NCBI GenBank assembly: GCA_965221215.1
Contig: OZ244872.1
Location: forward strand, 1,860,001 to 1,924,000
DNA length: 64,000 nucleotides
DNA from: Aldehydirespirator sp965221215
Lineage (GTDB): Bacteria > Actinomycetota > Acidimicrobiia > Acidimicrobiales > Aldehydirespiratoraceae
Reading direction: 5' to 3'
Shown here: in pieces, positions 1 to 7,542 of the stretch
Position numbering within the stretch: position 1 is the first letter of the stretch
How the letters are laid out: the number at the start of each line of letters is the position of its first letter
The notes under the pieces: model-generated
The model's database searches: none
The model's input: only the letters and a program-made list of their open reading frames with translations
Told to the model about the DNA's origin: nothing
Made by a program: the position numbers and the translations under genes

Positions 1-2
1 AG

Positions 3-473
3 ATCGCCAGCGACCTCGACCTCTACTCGTCGGTGGCGTCGTGCTCGTCGGGCGTGGAGCAGGACGCGGGCCAGATCGTGGTGGTCGGCAACAGGGCCGG
101 AGCGGGCGGCGACTTCCGCATCGGCCATGCCGTGATGCGCGACGCCCTCGACTTCGACGGGATCTACGACGCCATCCGCTCGGCCGGCCTCGACCTGCCC
201 GACCGTCCCCATCCCAGCGATCTGGGCGACGCACTGGTGAACTGCTTCATCAAGTGCGAGACCGACCCGTCGGGGCGGCTGCGGGGCCGCCGGCTGGTGT
301 CGATCAACGACTCCGACATCCACCACACCCACCACACCAAGGGTGCGGTGGGGGCGGTGGCGGCCGCCGCCATCGGCGATCCGGCCGTGTACTGCTCGGT
401 GGCCGCCCTCCAGCAGGGTCCGGCCGGTGGCGGCATGGTGGCCGCCATCGTCGACATGTCGAAGACGCCATAA
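3..473 (+). CDS. Ring-opening amidohydrolase (barbiturase / cyanuric acid hydrolase family), C-terminal part
   Basis: The reading frame is open from the window edge, so the 5' part is missing; about 156 residues remain. The sequence ends in the third domain typical of the family: a Ser-rich SCSSGVE segment, then GHAVMRDALD, RGRRLVSINDSDIHHTHH and a QGPAGGGMVA tail. These enzymes hydrolytically open s-triazine or barbiturate rings in the cytoplasm using Ser-Lys dyads; family members are about 350-370 residues. The neighbouring Rieske and molybdenum-hydroxylase genes would fit oxidative pyrimidine breakdown, where a Mo enzyme makes barbiturate, but substrate choice is inference. The family is confident; barbiturase versus cyanuric acid hydrolase is not decided. 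Confidence 0.85.
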   Translation: MASDLDLYSSVASCSSGVEQDAGQIVVVGNRAGAGGDFRIGHAVMRDALDFDGIYDAIRSAGLDLPDRPHPSDLGDALVNCFIKCETDPSGRLRGRRLVSINDSDIHHTHHTKGAVGAVAAAAIGDPAVYCSVAALQQGPAGGGMVAAIVDMSKTP

Positions 474-495
474 GCAACAAGGCGCCTTGATTCCA

Positions 496-630
496 AGAGG
501 CCGAGCGAATAGGTGAGCGATTCCGGCCCATACGGGCGAGGCCGTGGCCCGAGCGGCCCGTGAGCGCAGCGAACAAGAGCGGGAATGACCCCGCTGCGAC
601 GCGACCGGGCCTCACCAATTTGCGCCCTCT
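496..630 (+). repeat. Dispersed terminal-inverted-repeat element, copy A
   Basis: A 135-bp element fills most of the gap between the amidohydrolase and the Rieske gene. The left end AGAGGCCGAGCGAATAGGTG and the reverse complement of the right end (AGAGGGCGCAAATTGGTGAG) are imperfect inverted repeats. The core contains GCAGCGAACAAGAGCGGG. Related copies lie at 36783, 42577, 55718 and 58461. It encodes no credible protein. I see no clear target-site duplication. Confidence 0.8.
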
Positions 631-661
631 AGGGTAGGCGTCGCCTATACGGGGGACTGCG

Positions 662-1657
662 ATGCGGGCACAGCAATTCGACCGGGCGCTGAGGCGCTAC
701 TGGCATCCGGTGGCGACCTCCGAGGAGGTCACGGCAGAGCCGAAACAGGTGCGGCTGCTGGGCGAGACCATCGTGGTGTACCGCGACGCCGAGGGACTGG
801 TGGCGCTGCGCGACAAGTGCGTGCACCGGGGCGTGGCCCTGTCGGGCGGATGCATCCGCGACGGCCGGCTGATGTGCCCCTACCACGGCTGGCAGTACGA
901 CCGCAGCGGCAAGGTGGCGTTCATCCCCGCGCTGGGACCCGACGGCACCATCCCCAGCCAGGCCAAGGTCGAGCCCTACCGGGTGCGCGACGACCACGGC
1001 GCGGTGTGGATCGCGCCCGACGAGCCCGTCGCCGACCTGCCGCCGTGGCCCGACGACGACTGGGCCAGCGACGACTGGCGAGTCTTCCTGGTGGGGACGT
1101 GGCGCTGGCAGTCCTCGGCGGGGCGGATGCTGGAGAACGCCATCGACTTCGCCCACTTCAACTTCGTGCACGAGGGCTTCACCGAGTTGGCCGACGGGGC
1201 GTTCATCAAGCCCTTCAAAGTGGAGGTCACCGACAGCGGCATGACCTACGCCTACGACGACAGTGTGCTGCTGCGCGACTACACGCTGCACCTGCCGTTC
1301 ACGCTGCACGACCGAAAGTCGGTGGTGTCGGCCGCCGGGGGCGTCACCTGGTCCGAACAGGGCGAGTCGAAGGCCGGCGACATCACCACCATCACGTTCA
1401 TCGCCTCGCCCACCGACCGGGCCGAGACCCTGATCTTCTCGTGGCTGTCGCGCAACCACTCCTTCGACACCCCCGACGCCGACTTCGGGGCCGGGTTCCA
1501 CGAGGTGATGGAGCAGGATCGCATCGTGGTCGAGGCCCAAGACCCGGCCGAGCTGCCCCTCGACCCCCGCGAGGAGCTGCACCTGAAGCTGGCCGACTCC
1601 GGATCGATCATCTACCGCAGGCTCCTGCGAGAACTCGCCTCCACCGCCGCGGCGTGA
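662..1657 (+). CDS. Rieske [2Fe-2S] non-heme iron oxygenase, large subunit
   Basis: 331 residues. The N-terminal Rieske domain has C53-x-H55 and C72-x2-H75 (CVHRG...CPYHGWQYD). A C-terminal catalytic domain carries the mononuclear iron motif IDFAHFNFVH, with H165 and H170 as likely ligands. The length and N-terminal layout resemble vanillate O-demethylase / phenoxybenzoate dioxygenase type oxygenases. Such enzymes need a separate reductase or ferredoxin, and none is adjacent; a small ferredoxin lies far away at 33095. The start ATG has no strong Shine-Dalgarno sequence. The substrate cannot be read from the sequence; the context suggests an aromatic or N-heterocyclic compound. Confidence 0.9.
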   Translation: MRAQQFDRALRRYWHPVATSEEVTAEPKQVRLLGETIVVYRDAEGLVALRDKCVHRGVALSGGCIRDGRLMCPYHGWQYDRSGKVAFIPALGPDGTIPSQAKVEPYRVRDDHGAVWIAPDEPVADLPPWPDDDWASDDWRVFLVGTWRWQSSAGRMLENAIDFAHFNFVHEGFTELADGAFIKPFKVEVTDSGMTYAYDDSVLLRDYTLHLPFTLHDRKSVVSAAGGVTWSEQGESKAGDITTITFIASPTDRAETLIFSWLSRNHSFDTPDADFGAGFHEVMEQDRIVVEAQDPAELPLDPREELHLKLADSGSIIYRRLLRELASTAAA

Positions 1658-1725
1658 CACGGAGTCGCCGATGATGGACGACAACGAGGAAGCGGCGAGA
1701 ACTCGCCTCCACCGCCGCGGCGTGA
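1627..1725 (+). repeat. 31-bp direct duplication of the Rieske gene 3' end
   Basis: The last 31 bp of the Rieske gene including its stop (1627-1657) recur perfectly at 1695-1725, offset by 68 bp. The second copy is non-coding and lies just before the molybdopterin-subunit remnant. It looks like a local tandem duplication with 37 bp of other sequence between the copies. Confidence 0.85.
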
Positions 1726-1774
1726 TGGCTCCGGGGACCGGCCTGATCGCCCTGCGTCGCCGGTGCCCGCCACG

Positions 1775-2560
1775 ATGAGCGGCGGCCTGATCGGCAGTTC
1801 GCCCATCAGGCGGAAGAACCTCGACCTGCTGACCGGGAGCGCGCCCTACGTGGGCGACATCCGCCTCGACGGCCTGCTGTACGCCCAGGTGGTGCGAAGC
1901 TCGGCGGCCCGGGGCCGGATCGTCGGCATCGACTGCGGCGAGGCTCTGCGAGCGCCCGGAGTGGTGACCGTCATCACCGCCGACGACATCGACGACATCC
2001 GCATACCGATCCGGCTGCCGTTCGCTGAGGCGCCCGAGGCCAACCTGGCCCTGCAGCCGCCGCTGGCTGACGGCGTGGTGCGCTACGCAGGCGAGCCGGT
2101 GGCGGTGGTGGTGGCCACCGACCCCTATGCGGCCAGCGACTCCGCCGACGGCGGGGTCCGAGTCGACCGCTTCGCGCTGGCCCACGACGTGGGCCGGGCC
2201 GTCAACCCGCGGCTGCTCACCGGCCAGCTGGCGGGCGCCGCCGCTCAGGGCATCGGCGGGGCGCTCCTCGAGGAGATCGCCTACGACTCCAACGGGCAGC
2301 CCCTCACCACCAGCTTCGCCGACTACACGCTGCCCACCGCGGCCGAGTTGCCCAACGTGGAGGTGATCATCCTCGAGTACGGCTGCAGCGACAACCCTCT
2401 CGGCATCAAGGGCGGCGGGGAGGCCGGGATCGTCGGCGCGCTGGGGGCAGTGGCCAACGCGGTGGCCGACGCCCTCGGACCCGAAGCCGAAATTGTCAAC
2501 AGCTCCGTGAGCCCGGCAAGGGTCTGGCGGGCCTTGAACCCCGGGAGGCGCAGCCCGTGA
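1775..2560 (+). pseudogene. Xanthine dehydrogenase-family molybdopterin subunit with large internal in-frame deletion
   Basis: 261 residues against about 760-790 in the family and in the two intact relatives at 25546 and 28355. Residues 1 to about 115 match the N-terminal hammerhead domain (RRKNLDLLTGSAPYVGDI, YAGEPVAVVVA). The rest matches only the extreme C-terminus (DVGRAVNPRLLTGQLAGAAA, then LGIKGGGEAG with the catalytic-type Glu). About 500 central residues, including most of the cofactor-binding region, are absent, yet the frame stays open across the junction near 2150. It cannot be a normal hydroxylase subunit. I chose ATG 1775; a GTG at 1763 is possible. Confidence 0.85.
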
Positions 2561-2661
2561 TCGTCGACAGCCACGTCCACCACCAGATCACCCTGGCCGC
2601 GGCCGCCAATCCGGGGCCTGAACCACGTTGCCTACGAGTGCGCCGACGTCGACGACGCTAG
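2557..2661 (+). pseudogene. Amidohydrolase start and VOC-like stub at the island edge
   Basis: A GTG at 2557 overlaps the previous stop (GTGA) and begins MIVDSHVHHQ, the metal-binding start of amidohydrolase-2 family proteins; the frame stops after 34 codons. In another frame, 2618-2662 encodes LNHVAYECADVDDAR, which resembles the N-terminus of a glyoxalase/VOC protein. Both look like stubs of once complete genes cut where the defence island begins. The VOC reading is tentative. The remaining bases to 2704 hold nothing I recognise. Confidence 0.5.
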
Positions 2662-2704
2662 AAGGCCAACGGCTCTTGGCAGCCGACTGAACACTGCCGG
2701 CTGC

Positions 2705-5700
2705 CTACTCGAATTCGGAGGACTTGGCGCCGAGGCTGCTGGCGTTCTCCGAGACGGTTCGGCGTGTGGACTCGTCGAAGCCTGCCTCGCTCTTGGCTCG
2801 AATCTCCAGCACCAATTCCACGTCGGAGCCGAGCTTGCTGCTGACGTGATCGGCGATCTCGCCGAGTTGCTTGATGCAGCGCACCGGGTCGAGGCTGAAC
2901 TGCGCGTAGAACTGGGTGGGCAGGCTCGACGCCGGCTCGGTTGGGTCAACTGGCGGGTCGGTAGAGCCGTCAGTGTCGCCGGGGTCGTCTGGTGGTTCTC
3001 CCCCTTCGGGCTCCGGTTGTTCGTCGGGCTGCAAAACATGGTCGGGGTGGATCAGTAGGCCGCTGGGTGCGGCCGGGATGGCGTCGTCGGTGTGCAGGCC
3101 TACCCAGCGTTCGCCGTCGTGGGCTTCGGCGTAGGCGAAGGTGTCGTCGCGCCAGGTGATGGTGGAGGCCCGGTTGGCGATGGCGTTGTACAGCACGTCG
3201 CGGCTGGCGAGTCGGGGCATGTATCCGAATCGGGCGTAGGTTTCCCACAGCTTGTGGACGGCGATGTCGCCGCGTTCGGACCAGAGCTCGCGACGGTCGA
3301 GGTCCATGCGGATGCGCACTCCACTGTAGGTGCTGATCAGCTTCTCCTCGCTGCTGAGCTTGTCGCTGGTTCGCTGGGCCAGATCGCCGACGGCGGTCAC
3401 CCTGGTGGTCTGCCATTCGATGTCGCGTTGGCCCGGCTGTTTCGAGGGCGTGAGAGCCAGGGTGAAGGTCTCTCCTATGAGGCTGTCGACCTGCTTGGAG
3501 GTCTCAGCCAGTTTGCTGTCGGCTTGGCGCTGCTGATGGGCGGTGAGGTTCATGGACTGGTCGCCCACGATGGACTTCCAGGCCAGGTACATGCGGGTCG
3601 CGGCCCGCAGCTCGGCTAAGCGGTTGGCGGCCGCCGCCAAGAACACCACCAGGTTGGGGTTGACTCTGGGGCCGGCGTCGCGCTGGGCCAGGATCTTCGC
3701 AGCCAGCTCCACCGCCGGGGAGTTGTCGTCATTGGGCGAGTGGGTGGCATCGGGCTCGAGGATCACCAGCCGTACGCCGTCGTCGTTGTCGGGCACGTCG
3801 CCTGGTCCTTCCGCGAACACCTGCACCGCCGCGAAGGCGCCCCGGCCGCGCTGGTTGCCGATCCGCCGGCGCACCTCGTCGTCGGCGTCGCGGTCGTCGT
3901 AGTTGGAGCCGGCCCGGTCCGCGGCGATTCGGGTGACGTTGGGGATCAGCGAGTACCAGTACTGGGCGCCATCGACATAGAGGTGAGTGGCTTCGCCCGA
4001 CAGGCGCCTCAGCGCGTCGGCGAACTGGCCGGGGGACTCACCGGGCTGCGCACAGCCGAGCACCACCGACTTGAGGTCCACTCCCCTCCTGCCGTCGGGC
4101 CGGGGCGCGGAACCCATGTAGACAGCCCGCGCTGCCCGTCGTGTGGCCGACAGCCGCCCGAAGTGGCTGTTGTTGCCGTCGATGCGCAACGGCAGCGAGT
4201 TGGCTCCGTCCACGTCGGCTTTGATGACGGGGTCCCAGCCGTCCTCGAGGTACTTCTTCATCTCGCTGACCAGCAGCCCGTAGTCCATGGGCAGGTTGCC
4301 CGGCATGATCAGAAGCGACCGGTCGTCGCGCTGCCACAGCTGCGAGATGGCCAGCGCCATGAGCCGCAGCACGCCTCGGGTGCGCTGGAACTTGTCGAGC
4401 GCGGACCAGTCATCAAAGAGCCGGTCGAACAGCTCGGGATGGATCGGGTAGCACAGCTCCATGCGGCGGCGGTACTCGCCCTCGCTGACTCCGGCCGGGA
4501 ACCTGTCGGCCTGGTCGCGGTACATGTCACAGAACGCCCGGATCACCCCGTCGCGAACTCTGGCCCTGTCGGCTGGCACGGGGTCGAACAGGCGGCGGCG
4601 CACGATCTCGAAGGACTCGTCCGGCGATGCTGGCTGCCATTGGGCTCCAACGCGTGCCACCACATTCTTCAACTTCTCCAACGCGGTCCGTCCCCGCGGT
4701 CCGCCCACCTCCACATCAGATGCAGGAATCGAGATCAGCGCCACCACATCGGGCACCGCCGCCGCGGCCTCAGTCAGGGCCTGAGCGAAGGTGAACTGGG
4801 TGTCGAAGTCTCCCCCGGCGAGACGCTCGCCTCCGGGACCGTCATCGGCGCCGTCTCGCAACTGGCGCGCGTACGCGACCCACTCGTCGATGAGCACCAC
4901 CGCTGGGCCGAACCGCTCGAACAGCGCAGTGAGCGCGGCACCCGGACTCGTGCCGGCCAGATCGTCGGCCCGCACCATGTCGTAGCCGTCCCTGCCGCCG
5001 AGTTGGTAGGCGAGCCGGCCCCACAGTGTGTGCAGCCGGATGCCATCGTCGACAGGCACCGGTGATGACGGCGAGATGCTCTGACCGACCAGCACGGCCC
5101 GGTTCACCTTCGCGGGCAGCGTCAGGCCCTCCTCGGCAAGGATCTCCGCCAGCCCGGGCAGCCTGGCCGCGTCCGCCCCAGACGCCAGGTGGTAGAGCGC
5201 GATCAGCGAGTGGGTCTTGCCCCCGCCGAAGTTGGTCTGCAACTCGATCACCGGATCGCCGCCCGCGCCCGACAGCCGCCGGGCCGCGCCGGCCAACAGG
5301 TCGCGCAGGCCCTGGGTGATGTAGGTGCGGGCGTAGAACGACTGCGGATCCTGGTACTCGGCCTCAGCGCGGCCGTCGGCGACCTGTGCAAGGTCCGCTG
5401 CATACTCAGCCTGCTCGAAGCGCCCCGCGGCCACATCCGCGTGAGGTGTGATGATCTCCCGCCAGGGGGTGAGCCCAGCGTGGGGCGTTCCTTCGGTGGG
5501 CTTGGCCGCGGTGCGGCGACGCTCACTGCGGGACTCCTCGTCAAACATCTGGCGCATCAGATCCCGGCGCAGGCCCCGGATCTGGTCACGCTGTTCGCTG
5601 TTGCCGAAGGCCTCCAGCACCCGCTCCATCGAGTCGAGAGCCCGCACCGTGTCGTCGCTGGTCAACGACTGCTGATGCGCCCAGCGGTTGCGTACATCGG

Positions 5701-5959
5701 ACACCTCGAACACCAGCGACCGCACCGACGGCCCGAACCCGTGGCTGAACACCTCGCTCCAGGTCGCCTTGATCCCCTTGAACAGGAACGCCGCATCCCC
5801 GACAGAGGGCTCGCGGTCGGGATGATGCAGCCGCGAGTTGACCTGCTCCAGCCACCCATCGCCGTAGAACCCCCGCCAAGTCGCCTCACACGCCGGCCCC
5901 AGCCCGTCCCGCAGCAGATCCAACGCCTTGGCAACCCGCTCAGTGTTGGCCATCACCAT
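2705..5959 (-). CDS. Swt1-type HEPN domain plus DUF499 P-loop ATPase
   Basis: 1084 residues. Residues 1 to about 125 resemble the Swt1-family HEPN domain and hold RNRWAH (R90-x4-H95), the metal-independent RNase motif. A DUF499-type ATPase follows with Walker A FGGGKTH (K248) and a hydrophobic Walker B ending VLIDEW. The C-terminus has an acidic, Pro-rich linker (DDPGDTDGSTDPPVDPTEP) and a small terminal domain. DUF499 ATPases recur in predicted phage-defence islands with DUF1156 methylases and helicases, as here. It is the last gene of the operon, 5 bp after the receiver gene. M3 (ATG at 5953) may be the real start. A role as RNase effector or ATP-driven motor is inference. Confidence 0.85.
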   Translation of the reverse strand: MVMANTERVAKALDLLRDGLGPACEATWRGFYGDGWLEQVNSRLHHPDREPSVGDAAFLFKGIKATWSEVFSHGFGPSVRSLVFEVSDVRNRWAHQQSLTSDDTVRALDSMERVLEAFGNSEQRDQIRGLRRDLMRQMFDEESRSERRRTAAKPTEGTPHAGLTPWREIITPHADVAAGRFEQAEYAADLAQVADGRAEAEYQDPQSFYARTYITQGLRDLLAGAARRLSGAGGDPVIELQTNFGGGKTHSLIALYHLASGADAARLPGLAEILAEEGLTLPAKVNRAVLVGQSISPSSPVPVDDGIRLHTLWGRLAYQLGGRDGYDMVRADDLAGTSPGAALTALFERFGPAVVLIDEWVAYARQLRDGADDGPGGERLAGGDFDTQFTFAQALTEAAAAVPDVVALISIPASDVEVGGPRGRTALEKLKNVVARVGAQWQPASPDESFEIVRRRLFDPVPADRARVRDGVIRAFCDMYRDQADRFPAGVSEGEYRRRMELCYPIHPELFDRLFDDWSALDKFQRTRGVLRLMALAISQLWQRDDRSLLIMPGNLPMDYGLLVSEMKKYLEDGWDPVIKADVDGANSLPLRIDGNNSHFGRLSATRRAARAVYMGSAPRPDGRRGVDLKSVVLGCAQPGESPGQFADALRRLSGEATHLYVDGAQYWYSLIPNVTRIAADRAGSNYDDRDADDEVRRRIGNQRGRGAFAAVQVFAEGPGDVPDNDDGVRLVILEPDATHSPNDDNSPAVELAAKILAQRDAGPRVNPNLVVFLAAAANRLAELRAATRMYLAWKSIVGDQSMNLTAHQQRQADSKLAETSKQVDSLIGETFTLALTPSKQPGQRDIEWQTTRVTAVGDLAQRTSDKLSSEEKLISTYSGVRIRMDLDRRELWSERGDIAVHKLWETYARFGYMPRLASRDVLYNAIANRASTITWRDDTFAYAEAHDGERWVGLHTDDAIPAAPSGLLIHPDHVLQPDEQPEPEGGEPPDDPGDTDGSTDPPVDPTEPASSLPTQFYAQFSLDPVRCIKQLGEIADHVSSKLGSDVELVLEIRAKSEAGFDESTRRTVSENASSLGAKSSEFE

Positions 5960-5964
5960 CGCAC

Positions 5965-7542
5965 TCAGCCCCCACTGCCCGTGTCGGCGTCATCGACGAC
6001 AGGAGCGTCCGGTGCTCCCCGTCTCATCCACTCCGATACGTCGGCGCCTGCTCGGGAAGCGGCAGAAGCGAGGCCATGCGCGGCCTGAGAGGCCACTTCG
6101 GGCCGGAGTCGCGTGATCGCACGGTACTGAGCGCCGTCGTCGCTGGTGAAATGCCAGTTCAAGGGATCACCGTCAGCGATCACCGCCCCGTCGTGCGTGG
6201 GAGAGAATTCCGGCATGACAAGCCGATGCGGACTCGACTCGAAGCCGATAGGAATGGTGTCTCCCTCAGGCGTGCGGATCATGGCTGCGGGCCCAGCGGG
6301 CCTGAGAGCGAGGGGCAGCATTGGGAAAGCCCGAGCTTCTGCGAGGCGAACGCTGTCGCAGAGCGGTTGGATACACAGCCAATAGCGTCCGTCTGCGCTA
6401 CGAAGGACGATGCCCAGTTCGAGCTTCGGTGGCGTCTCTCCAAGACTGCTTGAACTCATCAGTACGGCCAGAGACTCGTTCGATGAGTTCGCGTCGCCGA
6501 CCGCTGAGGCCAGATCGCGGACGGCCCGAGACACTTCCCTGTCCGTCATGCCGATCTTCACTAGGCCGTTGACGATTGCCCCGCGGCACAAGTCGATACC
6601 ATCACGAGCCTTGAGAGCGTCGGGAACTCTCTGGTTGCTCATCAACCTGCCCGCCAACTGATCAGGCGAGCCGCCGAGCGGAGTGTCCGCTACATGGGAG
6701 CTAACAGATTCGAAGTCCCAGACCTCCCCGACTCGCTCATCAAACAGCGCCTGCTCCAAGTCGCTCGCTAGCAGACGAACGAATTGCGACCCGGCGTCGG
6801 CAGGCTCCGCGAGCAGTGCCCTGTGAACAAGCGCAGCCCCGTCCAAGTCAGAGTTGAAAGTCGCGAGGATCCGCGGAGCTGACTCGCGCAGTGCGTTGAT
6901 GCCTCGGAAGGCGAACTCGGGCATCAGGCCCTTGAACACCATCTCAAGGTCGTCTCGGATCATTCTCGGTAGGTCGCGATAGTCGGAGGACGGCTGCCGC
7001 CTGTCCTCCCCGCCGGTCAGGGGTGGTCCCGGCTTGCCGAAGACCATCACGACGGTGTTGCCGCGTCTCAGCACGAAATCGTCGCCTTCGAAGCCCACAT
7101 CCTCGACAAGGCGTCCAGCCACATCGTTCAGACTGTGTGCGCCGGTAAACACGACAATCGCGCCGAGACGGGACTTGTTCTGCTCGGAGATCTCGCGGAT
7201 GGCGTCCACTGTTGCGGAAGGGTTCCCGAATATCAGCCAGTCAAGGATCAGCAGGTCGGCGATCCGAGCCCCGCGCTGCGCTATCGCGACGATGTCGGAA
7301 CTCTCGGCGCTCGGTTCGACGACACTGCACACCACGTCTTCGTTGAGGAAAGCGCTAACGAGGCTCGACGGACGTACCGGCGTCTCGTCTTCTTCCGGCG
7401 GCTCCTCAAGGCCCGGCTCAGGCTCGTCATCGGGAGCGCCAGCCCTGTCGTTGTCTAGTTCCTCCAGCGCTCGATAGTCGGGCGCCACGCGGTCGTCGAT
7501 CAGCAGGGCCGTGCGGAAGTAGTCGCTGATGGCAGTCATCAC
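5965..7542 (-). CDS. Receiver-domain protein, presumed partner of the upstream kinase-like ATPase
   Basis: 525 residues. The N-terminal 170 residues look like a divergent phosphoacceptor receiver: an acidic pair D16-D17 after a hydrophobic strand (TALLIDD), D101 in DLLILDW, T133 in VVFTG and K170 in VVMVFGK. These are the metal, acceptor, switch and Lys positions of response regulators. An acidic, Pro-rich insert (about 31-58) interrupts the domain. Residues 171-525 match no DNA-binding output domain I know, so it is probably not a transcription factor. The gene overlaps the upstream kinase-like gene by 4 bp, suggesting translational coupling. It resembles the response-receiver proteins seen in bacterial conflict loci. 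Confidence 0.75.
   Translation of the reverse strand: MMTAISDYFRTALLIDDRVAPDYRALEELDNDRAGAPDDEPEPGLEEPPEEDETPVRPSSLVSAFLNEDVVCSVVEPSAESSDIVAIAQRGARIADLLILDWLIFGNPSATVDAIREISEQNKSRLGAIVVFTGAHSLNDVAGRLVEDVGFEGDDFVLRRGNTVVMVFGKPGPPLTGGEDRRQPSSDYRDLPRMIRDDLEMVFKGLMPEFAFRGINALRESAPRILATFNSDLDGAALVHRALLAEPADAGSQFVRLLASDLEQALFDERVGEVWDFESVSSHVADTPLGGSPDQLAGRLMSNQRVPDALKARDGIDLCRGAIVNGLVKIGMTDREVSRAVRDLASAVGDANSSNESLAVLMSSSSLGETPPKLELGIVLRSADGRYWLCIQPLCDSVRLAEARAFPMLPLALRPAGPAAMIRTPEGDTIPIGFESSPHRLVMPEFSPTHDGAVIADGDPLNWHFTSDDGAQYRAITRLRPEVASQAAHGLASAASRAGADVSEWMRRGAPDAPVVDDADTGSGG

Noticed and set aside
304..618. Short peptide with GSFPLLFAALTG, seen again near 36800 and 42650
   Set aside because: It is translated from the dispersed repeat, so its recurrence reflects DNA repetition, not protein conservation.
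629..2185. Long open frame on the minus strand opposite the Rieske and molybdopterin genes
   Set aside because: Composition is Arg/Gly/His-rich with no motif; it mirrors codon bias of the true plus-strand genes.
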